Assembly: GCA_965223035.1 (NCBI GenBank) | Contig: OZ244980.1 | Location: forward strand, 248,001 to 312,000 | Reading direction: 5' to 3' | Origin: CAMDPA01 sp965223035 | GTDB lineage: Bacteria > Pseudomonadota > Alphaproteobacteria > Rhizobiales > Hyphomicrobiaceae | DNA length: 64,000 nucleotides | Shown: in pieces, positions 42,885 to 50,605 of the stretch | How the letters are laid out: each line of letters starts with the position of its first letter | Numbering within the stretch: position 1 is the first letter of the stretch | Notes under the pieces: model-generated | Database searches by the model: none | What the model was told of the DNA's origin: nothing | What the model saw: the letters and a program-made list of their open reading frames with translations, nothing else | Program-made: the position numbers and the translations under genes

Positions 42885-44837
42885 ATGTTTGATGCGGTAC
42901 TCGCAGGTCTCGGCTCAGTGGTCGCCTGGCCAGCGGTCGGTTGGCTCGCGCTGGGCGTGATCATCGGCCTTTACTTTGGCGCGGTACCGGGGCTATCCGG
43001 GTTGGTTGGGATGGCCATCCTGCTGCCGTTCACGTTCGGCATGGAGCCGGTGTCGGCGTTCGCCTTCCTGCTCGGTATGTTCGCCGTCACGACCACAAGC
43101 GATACCATCGCATCGGTGCTGCTCGGTATCCCTGGCACGGCGGCCTCGCAAGCCACCATACTCGACGGCTATCCGATGGCGATGCGCGGCGAGGCGGCGC
43201 GCGCATTCGGTGCCGCATTCACGGTGTCTGCCGTCGGCGGCCTGCTCGGTGCGATCATCCTCGGATTGTCGATCCCGATCGTGAAGCCGCTGATCCTGTC
43301 CTTCGCGCAGCCAGAATTCTTCATGCTTGGGCTATTGGGGCTGACCATGGTCGGTTCGCTCAGTGGCGGATCGATGCTCAAGGGGTTGATTGCGGCGCTG
43401 CTCGGCTTGACCCTGTCCTATGTCGGCTATTCGGTTACCGGGGGAACACCGCGCTATTGGCTGGGGCTGACCTATTTGCTGGACGGCATCCCGCTGATCC
43501 CCGTCGTCCTCGGCTTATTCGCGTTGCCCGAAGTGCTCGAGCTCGCGGTGCGCAATACGTCGATCTCGCGGGTCGCGCGCGAGCAGGCGAAGGCAGGGCT
43601 GTGGGACGGGGTTCGAGACGCGTACCGCAATTGGTGGCTGGTGTTAAGGTCGTCGGCGATTGGGGCCTACGTCGGCATGCTGCCCGGTCTGGGTGGCTCG
43701 ATCGTGGATTGGGTCGCCTACGGTCACGTCGTGCAGAGTTCCCGCGACAAATCGCAATTCGGCAAGGGTGATGTGCGCGGGGTGATCGCGCCAGAGACGG
43801 CCAACAATGCGATGAAGGGCGGTGCGCTGATTCCGACTGTCGCCTTTGGGATTCCAGGTAGCGCCTCGATGGCAATCCTGTTGGGCGCCCTGTTGATCCA
43901 GGGCCTGCAACCGGGTCCGCAAATGCTGACCCAAAACCTGCACATCACGTTTTCCATGATGTGGTCATTGGTGATCGCCAATCTGGCCGGTGCGCTGCTG
44001 CTGATGATCTGGGGCCATCAGATCGCCAAGGTGAGCTTCGTCCGCAGCCATCTGATCGTTCCGGTCGTGTGCATGTTCGTGTTCATGGGCGCCTGGCTGG
44101 CCAACAACAGCCCCGGCGATCTGGCCGCCCTGCTGATCTTCGGTGCGATCGGCTATTTGATGAAGCAAGGCGGCATTCCGCGACCGCCGCTGGTTCTTGG
44201 CTTCATCCTCGGCCCGATCATGGAGGATGCGCTGCACATTACGGTCCAAGGGTATACCTGGGGCAGTGTGATGTTGCGGCCGATATCCCTGATCATCCTG
44301 GTTGCGATCGTGCTGACGATCGTCTTCGCCGGGCGCGCGAGCCTGCGCCTGCGCCGGGAAGACAGTCGTATGCAGTTTGGCGAAACCGAGACGTGGGATC
44401 CACGCATCGGCGTCGTGATGCTGGCAGTGATCGCGGGCGTATTCGTTTACGCACTGATCCCAGCCTTCGGGTGGCCCAGCGATACCGGGCGCTTGCCGAT
44501 GGTGACCGCGCTTCCTGGATTGCTGCTGTGTGCGATCGCGCTTGTGCAGTCGTGTGCTGCCGGCACCGGTTCGCCGTTGAGGGCGGCCCCTCTCGATGCG
44601 CCGCTTTTGTGGCGTGCGGCCCAGTTCTATCTGTGGCTAATCGGGATCGGCGTGGTGACGATGATCGCCGGCCAGCTGGTGGCGCTGCCGCTGTTCATGG
44701 GTCTTTATATCGTGGTGTGGGGCGGTTATCGCTGGTGGCTTGGCGCGGTCTATGCGGTCGGTGGGCTGACCTTTCTGTACCTGATGTTTGACCAGCTGAT
44801 TGCCGTTCTCTGGTATCCCTCGTTGCTGTTCGGGTAG
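42885..44837 (+). CDS. TTT permease: TctA fused to a TctB-like domain
   Basis: A 650-residue membrane protein. Residues 1 to about 500 are TctA, with its duplicated loops GLYFGAVPGLSGLVGMAILL and AYVGMLPGLGGSIVDWVAYG, and GVIAPETANNAMKGGALIPT. After a basic linker (SLRLRREDSRMQFGE) a further 145 residues with four hydrophobic segments follow (IGVVMLAVIAGVFVYAL ... YLWLIGIGVVTMIAGQLV ... ), the size and layout of the small TctB subunit. TctA alone is normally about 500 residues and TctB is separate. The stop TAG (44835-44837) lies in a family A repeat, so the last residues may be recent. Confidence 0.88.
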   Translation: MFDAVLAGLGSVVAWPAVGWLALGVIIGLYFGAVPGLSGLVGMAILLPFTFGMEPVSAFAFLLGMFAVTTTSDTIASVLLGIPGTAASQATILDGYPMAMRGEAARAFGAAFTVSAVGGLLGAIILGLSIPIVKPLILSFAQPEFFMLGLLGLTMVGSLSGGSMLKGLIAALLGLTLSYVGYSVTGGTPRYWLGLTYLLDGIPLIPVVLGLFALPEVLELAVRNTSISRVAREQAKAGLWDGVRDAYRNWWLVLRSSAIGAYVGMLPGLGGSIVDWVAYGHVVQSSRDKSQFGKGDVRGVIAPETANNAMKGGALIPTVAFGIPGSASMAILLGALLIQGLQPGPQMLTQNLHITFSMMWSLVIANLAGALLLMIWGHQIAKVSFVRSHLIVPVVCMFVFMGAWLANNSPGDLAALLIFGAIGYLMKQGGIPRPPLVLGFILGPIMEDALHITVQGYTWGSVMLRPISLIILVAIVLTIVFAGRASLRLRREDSRMQFGETETWDPRIGVVMLAVIAGVFVYALIPAFGWPSDTGRLPMVTALPGLLLCAIALVQSCAAGTGSPLRAAPLDAPLLWRAAQFYLWLIGIGVVTMIAGQLVALPLFMGLYIVVWGGYRWWLGAVYAVGGLTFLYLMFDQLIAVLWYPSLLFG

Positions 44838-44896
44838 AGCAACTTTCTGCCTTTAGTCGGGATCGTTCCGATTCCGATTACCGGCAGGTTGCTCTA
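44834..44896. repeat. Palindromic repeat family A, copy 7, between convergent genes
   Basis: GTAGAGCAACTTTCTGCC, TTTAGTCGGGATCG, TTCCGATTCCGATTACCGG, CAGGTTGCTCTA. It lies between tctAB (+) and miaB (-), where its hairpin could act as a terminator for both. It contains the tctAB stop. Confidence 0.82.
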
Positions 44897-45045
44897 ATGC
44901 GGCAACGCTCTGTTGCGCCATCGGATCGGCCGCTCGCATCAGCCGGACATGTCCGAACTGAGCGCCCGCGGCGGCTCGCGGCAAACCTGAGCCGTCAACC
45001 TCACAAGCCCGCGTCGGCGTCGTGCCCGACCGACGGACTGACAGT

Positions 45046-46431
45046 TCAGGCGGGGCAAATGATGCCGGCCAGACTGTTGGAGGTGGCGCGAGAGATCTCA
45101 ACCGGCAGGATGCGGCCCAGGAAGGCGGTTTCCGCCGCGGCGTGAACCGGCTGCAAATAGGGCGAGCGGCCGACCAACTGACCGGCATGCCGGCCCGGGC
45201 GTTCAAACAGAACGGGAAACACCTTGCCGATGCAGCCGGCGTTGAAGGTCGCTTGTTGCTCCTGCAGCAGGGCTTGCAGGCGGTCGAGGCGGTGGGCGGC
45301 GACGCTCGGCAGGGTTTGCGTCTCGAGGCTGGCTGCGGGCGTGCCGGGGCGTGGGCTATATTTGAAAGAATAGGCCTGGGCGAAGCCAACCCGACGGACG
45401 ACGTCCAGCGTCGCCTCGAATTCAGATTCACTTTCTCCGGGGAAGCCGACAATGATATCGGTCGATAGCGCCATGTCTGGTCGGGCCTGGCGAATCTTGT
45501 CGACCAGCCGCATATACTCGACCGCCGTATGCTTACGGTTCATGGCGGCCAAAATGCGATCCGAGCCCGCCTGAAACGGTAAATGCAAGTAGGGCATCAG
45601 TTTGGGGACATCGCGGTGGGCCGCGATCAGATCGTCGGTCATATCGTTGGGATGGTTGGTGGTGTAGCGCAACCGATCCAGGCCGCTGATCGCTGCCAGT
45701 CGCTCGATCAGCTTGGCCAGCGACCACGAGCGGCCCTCGGGACCCTCGCCGTGGTAGGCGTTCACATTCTGGCCGAGCAGCGTGAGCTCGCGCACGCCGC
45801 GGCCGACCAGCTGACGTGCCTCCGCTTCGATCGAGGCGACCGGGCGCGAAAACTCCATGCCCCTGGTGTACGGCACCACGCAAAACGTGCAGAATTTGTC
45901 GCAGCCTTCCTGAACCGTCAAAAACGCCGCTGCCGGAGCTTTGCTGGCTGCCTGGGTGGCGCCCGCGTTGAGCCGCCGCTGCGGCAGGTGCTCAAACTTG
46001 TCCTCTTCGGGGAACTCCGTGTCGATCACGGCACGGCCGGTTTTCGCCTGCGCCAGCAAAGCGGGGAGGCGATGATAGCCCTGCGGTCCAATCACCACGT
46101 CAACCTGGGGGGAGCGAGCGATAATCTCGGCACCCTCAGCCTGGGCGACGCAGCCCGCTACGACGATCAGCAGCTCATCGCCGGCGCCATCGCGTCGACG
46201 CTTGAGGTGATTGATGCGGCCTAGCTCGGAATAGACCTTCTCTGCCGCCTTCTCACGAATGTGACATGTGTTGAGGACAATCAGATGGGCCTCTTCAATG
46301 GTGTCCGTTGGCCGATATCCGTGACCCTGGAGCGCTTCCGCGATCCGCTCGCTGTCGTAGACGTTCATCTGGCAGCCAAACGTCTTGATGAACAGCTTCT
46401 TTTCACTTGACATCATGCTGTGGTCACTCAT
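45046..46431 (-). CDS. miaB: tRNA-2-methylthio-N6-dimethylallyladenosine synthase MiaB
   Basis: A 461-residue radical-SAM methylthiotransferase. The N-terminal MTTase domain has its three Fe-S cysteines in TFGCQMNVYDSE, NTCHIREKA and VAGCVAQAEG. The radical-SAM CxxxCxxC is CDKFCTFC, followed by GVRELTLLGQNVNAY and LSTDIIVGFPGESESEFEAT; a C-terminal TRAM domain ends the protein. It converts i6A37 of tRNAs reading UNN codons to ms2i6A37. ATG 46431 is chosen over the adjacent GTG; an internal ATG (46416) is also possible. A palindrome 105 bp upstream may be regulatory. Confidence 0.96.
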   Translation of the reverse strand: MSDHSMMSSEKKLFIKTFGCQMNVYDSERIAEALQGHGYRPTDTIEEAHLIVLNTCHIREKAAEKVYSELGRINHLKRRRDGAGDELLIVVAGCVAQAEGAEIIARSPQVDVVIGPQGYHRLPALLAQAKTGRAVIDTEFPEEDKFEHLPQRRLNAGATQAASKAPAAAFLTVQEGCDKFCTFCVVPYTRGMEFSRPVASIEAEARQLVGRGVRELTLLGQNVNAYHGEGPEGRSWSLAKLIERLAAISGLDRLRYTTNHPNDMTDDLIAAHRDVPKLMPYLHLPFQAGSDRILAAMNRKHTAVEYMRLVDKIRQARPDMALSTDIIVGFPGESESEFEATLDVVRRVGFAQAYSFKYSPRPGTPAASLETQTLPSVAAHRLDRLQALLQEQQATFNAGCIGKVFPVLFERPGRHAGQLVGRSPYLQPVHAAAETAFLGRILPVEISRATSNSLAGIICPA

Positions 46432-46535
46432 CACGGCGCCAATCGACCGATGCTAGCAGGCAAAGATTCTTGAACCGTTGCGCTGCAAACATGCGCAGAT
46501 TAACGCACCGCACCATTCGCTGCAGCGCAACAGAC

Positions 46536-46552
46536 TGACACATAAAGTGTCA
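46536..46552. promoter_or_regulatory. Inverted repeat TGACAC-N5-GTGTCA upstream of miaB
   Basis: TGACACATAAAGTGTCA, a perfect 6-bp dyad with a 5-nt centre, is in the 213-bp gap between plsC (stop 46645) and miaB (start 46431), both on the minus strand. It may be an operator or the stem of a short hairpin after plsC. Confidence 0.4.
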
Positions 46553-46644
46553 AATAACCTTCGTCCAGACGCCACCAAGAAAAACTCCCCTACAGTGTGA
46601 TCATTTCGATGCGTTTTTTGTGCCGACCGTTACCTCAATGCACA

Positions 46645-47592
46645 CTATGTTCCAGTTGGAGCGCCGGGTTGTGCGCCGCACTGTCCGCGCAATAGCCTGG
46701 CCAGGTCGGCGCGGATGTCCAATTCGCCGTGTCGTGCCAAGGCCTTGCGGTCGGAGAAGCTATCTAGTGCGACAGCTGGTCCGATCGAGACGGTGACGTC
46801 GATCGGGCCCAGCTGCAGCAGCTGCCAGGCGTGCGGCCCCATCTCCATGTCACCATACCAGGCGATCTGGCAGCGGTCGGCTCGGCCCAGTGGCAGGCCG
46901 TGCAGGTGGGTGTAGGCAATCGCCAGCGTCTGCACCATGGCCCCAGGGGTGGCCCCGGAGGGCGTGCCGCACGCCGCTTGCGAGCCGCGCGACGGTTTGA
47001 CGGCGGCCAGCAGCGACGTCTTGAACGGCAATACGCGATTGCCGTCGCTCGATGTGCCCTCGGCGAACAGCACCAGCGTGTCGCCCCGGTTCAGTCGTTG
47101 CAGCATCTCACCGGTGGTTTGCGCCACACCGGCTCGGCGCGTGCGGTCGACGTAGATTGTGCGCTGCAACCTGGCCAGCCAGGCGACGAAAGGCCAGCCA
47201 TCCACCTCTCGTTTGGCCACGAACGACACCGGCGCAACCGCCGACACGACAGGGATGTCGAGCCAAGACGAATGATTGGCGATCAATAACACCGGCGTGT
47301 CGCTTTGCACCTGACCTTGCATGTGGATCCTAATCCCCAGCAGGCGGCAGACGTGGCCGTGATACCAGTGCGGGAAGCGCCGCGCCCATGGAACCGACAA
47401 CCTTAATAAGATTGCTTGAATCGGCATCAGCGGCAGCGTCATCAGCAAAAAGCCGACCAGCAACAGGGCGGCTCGTAAGGTGCCCGCCAACCCAGGCTGT
47501 TGGCCTTGCTCAATCCAATCGTTCTGGGTGGATCGATGATCGATGGGGTTCGGTTGGTTGCGCGGCACGTGGTGAGCTCCCAGCGATCGCAT
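46645..47592 (-). CDS. plsC: 1-acyl-sn-glycerol-3-phosphate acyltransferase
   Basis: A 315-residue membrane-anchored acyltransferase. A hydrophobic segment (AALLLVGFLLMTLPLMPIQA) precedes the catalytic HX4D in LLIANHSSWLDIPVVSAV. FVAKREVDGWPFVAW, RTIYVDRTRRAG and LFAEGTSSDGNRVLPFKTSL are the further PlsC blocks. It acylates lysophosphatidate to phosphatidate. ATG 47592 is the best start available but lacks a clear ribosome site. The order with miaB (same strand, downstream) is common in Alphaproteobacteria. It is divergent from the LigB-type gene, 120 bp away. Confidence 0.92.
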   Translation of the reverse strand: MRSLGAHHVPRNQPNPIDHRSTQNDWIEQGQQPGLAGTLRAALLLVGFLLMTLPLMPIQAILLRLSVPWARRFPHWYHGHVCRLLGIRIHMQGQVQSDTPVLLIANHSSWLDIPVVSAVAPVSFVAKREVDGWPFVAWLARLQRTIYVDRTRRAGVAQTTGEMLQRLNRGDTLVLFAEGTSSDGNRVLPFKTSLLAAVKPSRGSQAACGTPSGATPGAMVQTLAIAYTHLHGLPLGRADRCQIAWYGDMEMGPHAWQLLQLGPIDVTVSIGPAVALDSFSDRKALARHGELDIRADLARLLRGQCGAQPGAPTGT

Positions 47593-47712
47593 GTGGCTGA
47601 CGTCGTGGGCTCGGTATATCGGCGCACGAGCGCGCGACAACCCCCTTTGCGCGCGCTCGCTTGCCGTGCACTGTTAGCAAGTTCGGGTCGCTGGCACCGG
47701 AGGTGGCGAAAA

Positions 47713-48537
47713 ATGGCTGAGCTCGTCGCGGCATTTGGCGTTCCGCACACGCCCGCATTTCCCGCTTTGGTGGCGCGCGAGGGGCCTGACTGCGAGGTCG
47801 CGAAGCTCTACGCCGAAGTGGCACGGCACTTGCGGCAGATCGCACCGGATATCCTCGTCGTTTTTGATAGTGATCATCTCAACACGTTTTTTCTCGACAA
47901 TCTGCCGACGTTCGCCGTCGGTGTCGCCGACCATGTCGTGGGTCCCAACGACCACACGGTGATGCCGACCTATGAAGTGCCCGTGCACGCCGGCTTTGCG
48001 ACCCACGCTCGGCGCTCCGGGATCGAGGGCGGCTTCGATCTATCGCTAGCGCAGGACTTCACGATCGATCATTCGTTGTTGGTGCCGTTGCACTTCCTGA
48101 CCCCGCATATGTCGATCCCGATTGTGCCGATATTCGTGAACGGCATCACGCCGCCGTTGCCGCTGGCCAAGCGCTGCCATCGGTTGGGACAAGCCATGCG
48201 CCAGGCCATCGACGGTTGGCCGCACAACACGCGGGTTGCGGTGTTGGCCAGCGGCAGTTTTTCGCTGGAGGTGGGCGGTCCGCGGATCAGACCGGGGCAG
48301 CGCGCCGGCACGCCGGATCCGGGTTGGGCACGGCGGGTGTTGGCGCTAATGACCCAGGGCCTCGTCGACGACCTGTTGAATGAGGCGACCAGCGATCGGA
48401 TGTTGGCGGCGGGCAACGTCGGCGGCGAGTTGCTCAATTGGATCGCCATGCTCGGCGCCATTGGCAACCGCAAACCGTCATTTATCGAACCGCAATTGGC
48501 CCACGGTCATGCCTATGGTGCTTGGCGATGGGATTGA
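47713..48537 (+). CDS. Class III extradiol ring-cleavage dioxygenase, catalytic (LigB-type) subunit
   Basis: A 274-residue LigB-superfamily protein. AFGVPHTPAFPALV carries the first metal-binding His, ILVVFDSDHLNTFFLDNLPT the second, with FTIDHSLLVPLHFL and IPIVPIFVNGITPPL typical of the protocatechuate 4,5-dioxygenase beta subunit and relatives. A GGAGGTGG ribosome site precedes ATG 47713; the longer open frame upstream is antisense to plsC. It cleaves a catecholic ring or a similar diol. Its small partner (LigA domain) is encoded 303 bp downstream, an unusually large gap filled by repeats. Confidence 0.9.
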   Translation: MAELVAAFGVPHTPAFPALVAREGPDCEVAKLYAEVARHLRQIAPDILVVFDSDHLNTFFLDNLPTFAVGVADHVVGPNDHTVMPTYEVPVHAGFATHARRSGIEGGFDLSLAQDFTIDHSLLVPLHFLTPHMSIPIVPIFVNGITPPLPLAKRCHRLGQAMRQAIDGWPHNTRVAVLASGSFSLEVGGPRIRPGQRAGTPDPGWARRVLALMTQGLVDDLLNEATSDRMLAAGNVGGELLNWIAMLGAIGNRKPSFIEPQLAHGHAYGAWRWD

Positions 48538-48565
48538 TGGGCAAGCTCAGGCGCGCTGGGGCATA

Positions 48566-48693
48566 GATCATGTCCCCCTCAGGCGGGATCGCCGCTCCGG
48601 CCGGCTGCTTCGCCCGGCCATCCAATGGCACGATGTTGTGGGTGTTCGGGTCAGCGGGCGGAATGGTTCCAGCTCGCAGTGAAACGCTATAAA
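48566..48693. repeat. Dispersed repeats: family C copy 4 followed by family B copy 2
   Basis: Family C: ATCATGTCCCCCTCAGGCGG ... CCGGCCGGCTGCTTCGCCCG, then CCAATGGCACGATGTTGTGG. Family B at 48660-48693: GGAATGGTTCCAGCT, spacer, GTGAAACGCTATAAA. The block separates the two dioxygenase subunit genes. Confidence 0.65.
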
Positions 48694-48781
48694 TGGGCCG
48701 TTGCTATCGTTGTGGCGTGGGACGGGACACCATTGCGGCGCCTGCTCAAGGTCGATGCCGCAGCCGACGAGCCGAATGCAG

Positions 48782-48828
48782 GCGGAGGCGAGACAGGCGG
48801 AGGGCGAGACAGGCTAAGGGCGAGACAG
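48782..48828. repeat. Tandem array (15-16 bp x3) at the LigA ribosome site
   Basis: Units GCGGAGGCGAGACAG (48782-48796), GCGGAGGGCGAGACAG (48797-48812) and GCTAAGGGCGAGACAG (48813-48828), continuing as GCGAGGACCAGA up to the ATG at 48841. Most units contain a purine-rich Shine-Dalgarno-like core; the last partial unit is the actual ribosome site. Confidence 0.8.
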
Positions 48829-48840
48829 GCGAGGACCAGA

Positions 48841-49167
48841 ATGAGCATATTTGCGGTGAACAAGCTGTGCCGACAGATCTTCAATGATTCTGAGTTGCGC
48901 GCGGCGATAGCCACTGACCCGCAGGCGGCGCTGGCAGACTTTGATTTGACCGACGAAGAGCGGCGCTTGCTGTTGGCCGGCGAGGTCGGTCGACTTTATG
49001 AGCTTGGCGCGCATTCGTTCTTGTTGGGACACCTCACTCGCGAACAGACGTTCGGTCTCACGGTGGCGGAGTATTCCGCCCGCATGCGCGCGGCCAAGGA
49101 CGACCGGCAGCCGCCGTTGGAGCCAGCCGACTATCTGGCAGCTGCAGCAGGTTGCTCTACACTTTAA
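48841..49167 (+). CDS. LigA-type small subunit of extradiol dioxygenase
   Basis: A 108-residue helical protein. FAVNKLCRQIFNDSELRAAI, DPQAALADFDLTDEERRLLL and YELGAHSFLLGHLTREQTFG match the LigA (alpha-subunit) domain that caps the active site of LigB-type dioxygenases. ATG 48841 follows GAGGA by 6 bases. The final residues (GCSTL) and the TAA stop (49165-49167) are encoded inside a family A repeat, so the C-terminus has probably been altered by repeat insertion. Order LigB-LigA with a 303-bp gap is reversed from the usual adjacent ligA-ligB. Confidence 0.85.
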   Translation: MSIFAVNKLCRQIFNDSELRAAIATDPQAALADFDLTDEERRLLLAGEVGRLYELGAHSFLLGHLTREQTFGLTVAEYSARMRAAKDDRQPPLEPADYLAAAAGCSTL

Positions 49168-49181
49168 GGCGCGATGATCTA
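49148..49181. repeat. Palindromic repeat family A, copy 8 (partial, interrupted by IS630)
   Basis: CAGGTTGCTCTACACTTTAA then GGCGCGATGATCTA, ending in the TA at which the IS630 element begins. The closing AG of the CTAG is separated from it by the insertion. Confidence 0.75.
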
Positions 49182-49194
49182 GAGCATGATCACT

Positions 49195-49791
49195 TTAGAT
49201 GGAAGCATAACCTGAGTTTGCGAAGTAGTTTGCGAGCTCGTCGCGGGTGAATTGGCTCAGCAAATCGCCGATCCGGTGCCAAAGGTCGTCGACTGTGCGT
49301 TCGCGCGCCTTGCCGATCAGATGCTTGAGCTTTGAAAAAACTTGCTCGATCGGATTGAGATCCGGCGAGTAAGGCGGCAGGAACAGGCGATGAGCACGTG
49401 CATTCTTGATGGCGCGGCGGACGGCCTTGCCTTTGTGCGAGCCGAGATTGTCCATGATGACGATGTCGCCAGGTGATAGCGTCGGCACCAGGAACTGCTC
49501 GACATAGGCCAGGAAACTGATGCCGTTGATCGGACCATCGAGCACGCAGGGTGCATCGATCCTGTCGATCCGCAGAGCAGCAAGGAATGTCAGTGTGCGC
49601 CAGCGTCCGTGAGGGACCTTGTCGATCAGGCGTTGGCCGCGCGGCGCCCAGCCTCTGAGCGGCGCCATGTTCGTTTTCGTCCAGGTCTCGTCAAGGAAAA
49701 CCAGCCGGTGCGGGTCGATGTGCGCTTGATATTTGATCCAGCGTGCCCGTCGACGTGCGACGTCAGGCCGGTCTCGTTCGGCTGCGACCAC
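49195..49791 (-). CDS. IS630 transposase, C-terminal frame (DDE domain)
   Basis: 198 residues: VFLDETWTKTNMAPLRGWAP holds the first catalytic Asp, DIVIMDNLGSHKGKAVRRAI the second Asp, and LFLPPYSPDLNPIEQVFSKL the Glu and the family hallmark. There is no start of its own beyond a GTG; it is expected to be joined to the upstream frame at an eight-adenine run (complement of 49794-49801). The shift needed is +1 (or -2), so either slippage at the run makes the full transposase or a base was lost. Confidence 0.9.
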   Translation of the reverse strand: MVAAERDRPDVARRRARWIKYQAHIDPHRLVFLDETWTKTNMAPLRGWAPRGQRLIDKVPHGRWRTLTFLAALRIDRIDAPCVLDGPINGISFLAYVEQFLVPTLSPGDIVIMDNLGSHKGKAVRRAIKNARAHRLFLPPYSPDLNPIEQVFSKLKHLIGKARERTVDDLWHRIGDLLSQFTRDELANYFANSGYASI

Positions 49792-50137
49792 GGTTTTTTT
49801 TATGGCTCAAGCCTTCGCGATGGACGAAATTCCAGACCGCACCATAGCTCACGATGATGCCGCGTTCGGCAAGTTCAGATTGCAGGCCACGCAGAGAAAC
49901 ATCTGTCTCAGCGTTGATGCGATCGAGCAACCAATCGCGTTCAGCTGCCAGCGCGAATGGACGGTGCCCGCCCATCCGCCGCGCAGAAACGCTGCCCGTC
50001 GCACGGAAGCGTTGCGACCACTTGACAACCGCTGAAACGCTGACACCGAAGCGATCGGCCACGGCGCGGCAGCTCAACCCTGAATTCAAGGCATCAATCA
50101 CACGTTCGCGCAGATCATCGGAATAAGGTCGTGCCAT
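49763..50137 (-). CDS. IS630 transposase, N-terminal frame (HTH domain)
   Basis: 124 residues starting MARPYSDDLRERVIDAL, with the paired helix-turn-helix DNA-binding region (AVADRFGVSVSAVVKWSQRF, LQSELAERGIIVSYGAVWNF). It ends in HREGLSHKKNRGRSRTRPA after crossing the adenine run. ATG 50137 is chosen over an upstream in-frame start because IS630 proteins begin here; GGAGG is 9-13 bases upstream. It overlaps the C-terminal frame by 29 bp. Confidence 0.88.
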   Translation of the reverse strand: MARPYSDDLRERVIDALNSGLSCRAVADRFGVSVSAVVKWSQRFRATGSVSARRMGGHRPFALAAERDWLLDRINAETDVSLRGLQSELAERGIIVSYGAVWNFVHREGLSHKKNRGRSRTRPA

Positions 50138-50373
50138 GCATGCCGGCCTCCACCTCCGGCATGCAGTGTGAATCATATTCGCACGCCCTTGGGAATCCCC
50201 CGCGAAGATTCCAACAAGAATGATAATGCTCTAGCCGGCTCCGACGCGCGGTCCAGCCGCTACCGCAATGGAGCGCAGCGATGGCTTCTGCTGGCCAGAT
50301 CAGAGGAACCGACCGGTCAAGTTCCGGCAATGTCGCGACGATGCGCCTGTCGCCGGCTAACGTCGCCGCAAAC

Positions 50374-50449
50374 TGGTGGGCCCGGCAGGATTCGAACCTG
50401 CAACCAGACGGTTATGAGCCGCCGGCTCTAACCATTGAGCTACGGGCCC
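50374..50449 (-). tRNA. tRNA with CAT anticodon (probably Ile2, possibly elongator Met)
   Basis: A 76-nt cloverleaf on the minus strand. Acceptor GGGCCCG/CGGGCCC; D-arm GCTC-AATGGTTA-GAGC; anticodon stem GGCGG/CCGTC with loop CTCATAA (CAT); variable TGGTT; T-arm GCAGG-TTCGAAT-CCTGC; encoded CCA. The GGCGxCTCATAA...TGGTYGC pattern resembles bacterial tRNA-Ile2 (lysidine-modified), but Met cannot be excluded. Confidence 0.93.
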
Positions 50450-50605
50450 CGCTTCGAACCAGCCGCAGTCCTTAGCAGAGGCCGTGCCCGACATAAAGCC
50501 GCGATCGCGCTTCGCCGGTCGCGTTCTGCCCCTACGACTGGGGCAGGTCGATGGCTGAGGGGCACCGCCTCCGGTCTGATCCGGCGCAAGCCGGTAAGGC
50601 ACAGC

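Larger units (their letters stand above)
49182..50231 (-). mobile_element. IS630-family insertion sequence, about 1050 bp
   Basis: The element encodes an IS630 transposase in two frames. Its ends are imperfect inverted repeats: 49180-49206 (TAGAGCATGATCAC...) and the complement of 50207-50233 (TAGAGCATTATCATTC...) match at 20 of 27 positions. It is flanked by TA at 49180-49181 and 50232-50233, the target duplication of this family. The left flank is a family A repeat ending GATGATC, so insertion took place at that repeat's CTAG. Confidence 0.88.

Noticed and set aside
50374..50449. Initiator tRNA-fMet
   Set aside because: The first acceptor pair is a normal G-C and the anticodon stem lacks the three consecutive G-C pairs of initiators; Ile2 or elongator Met fits better.
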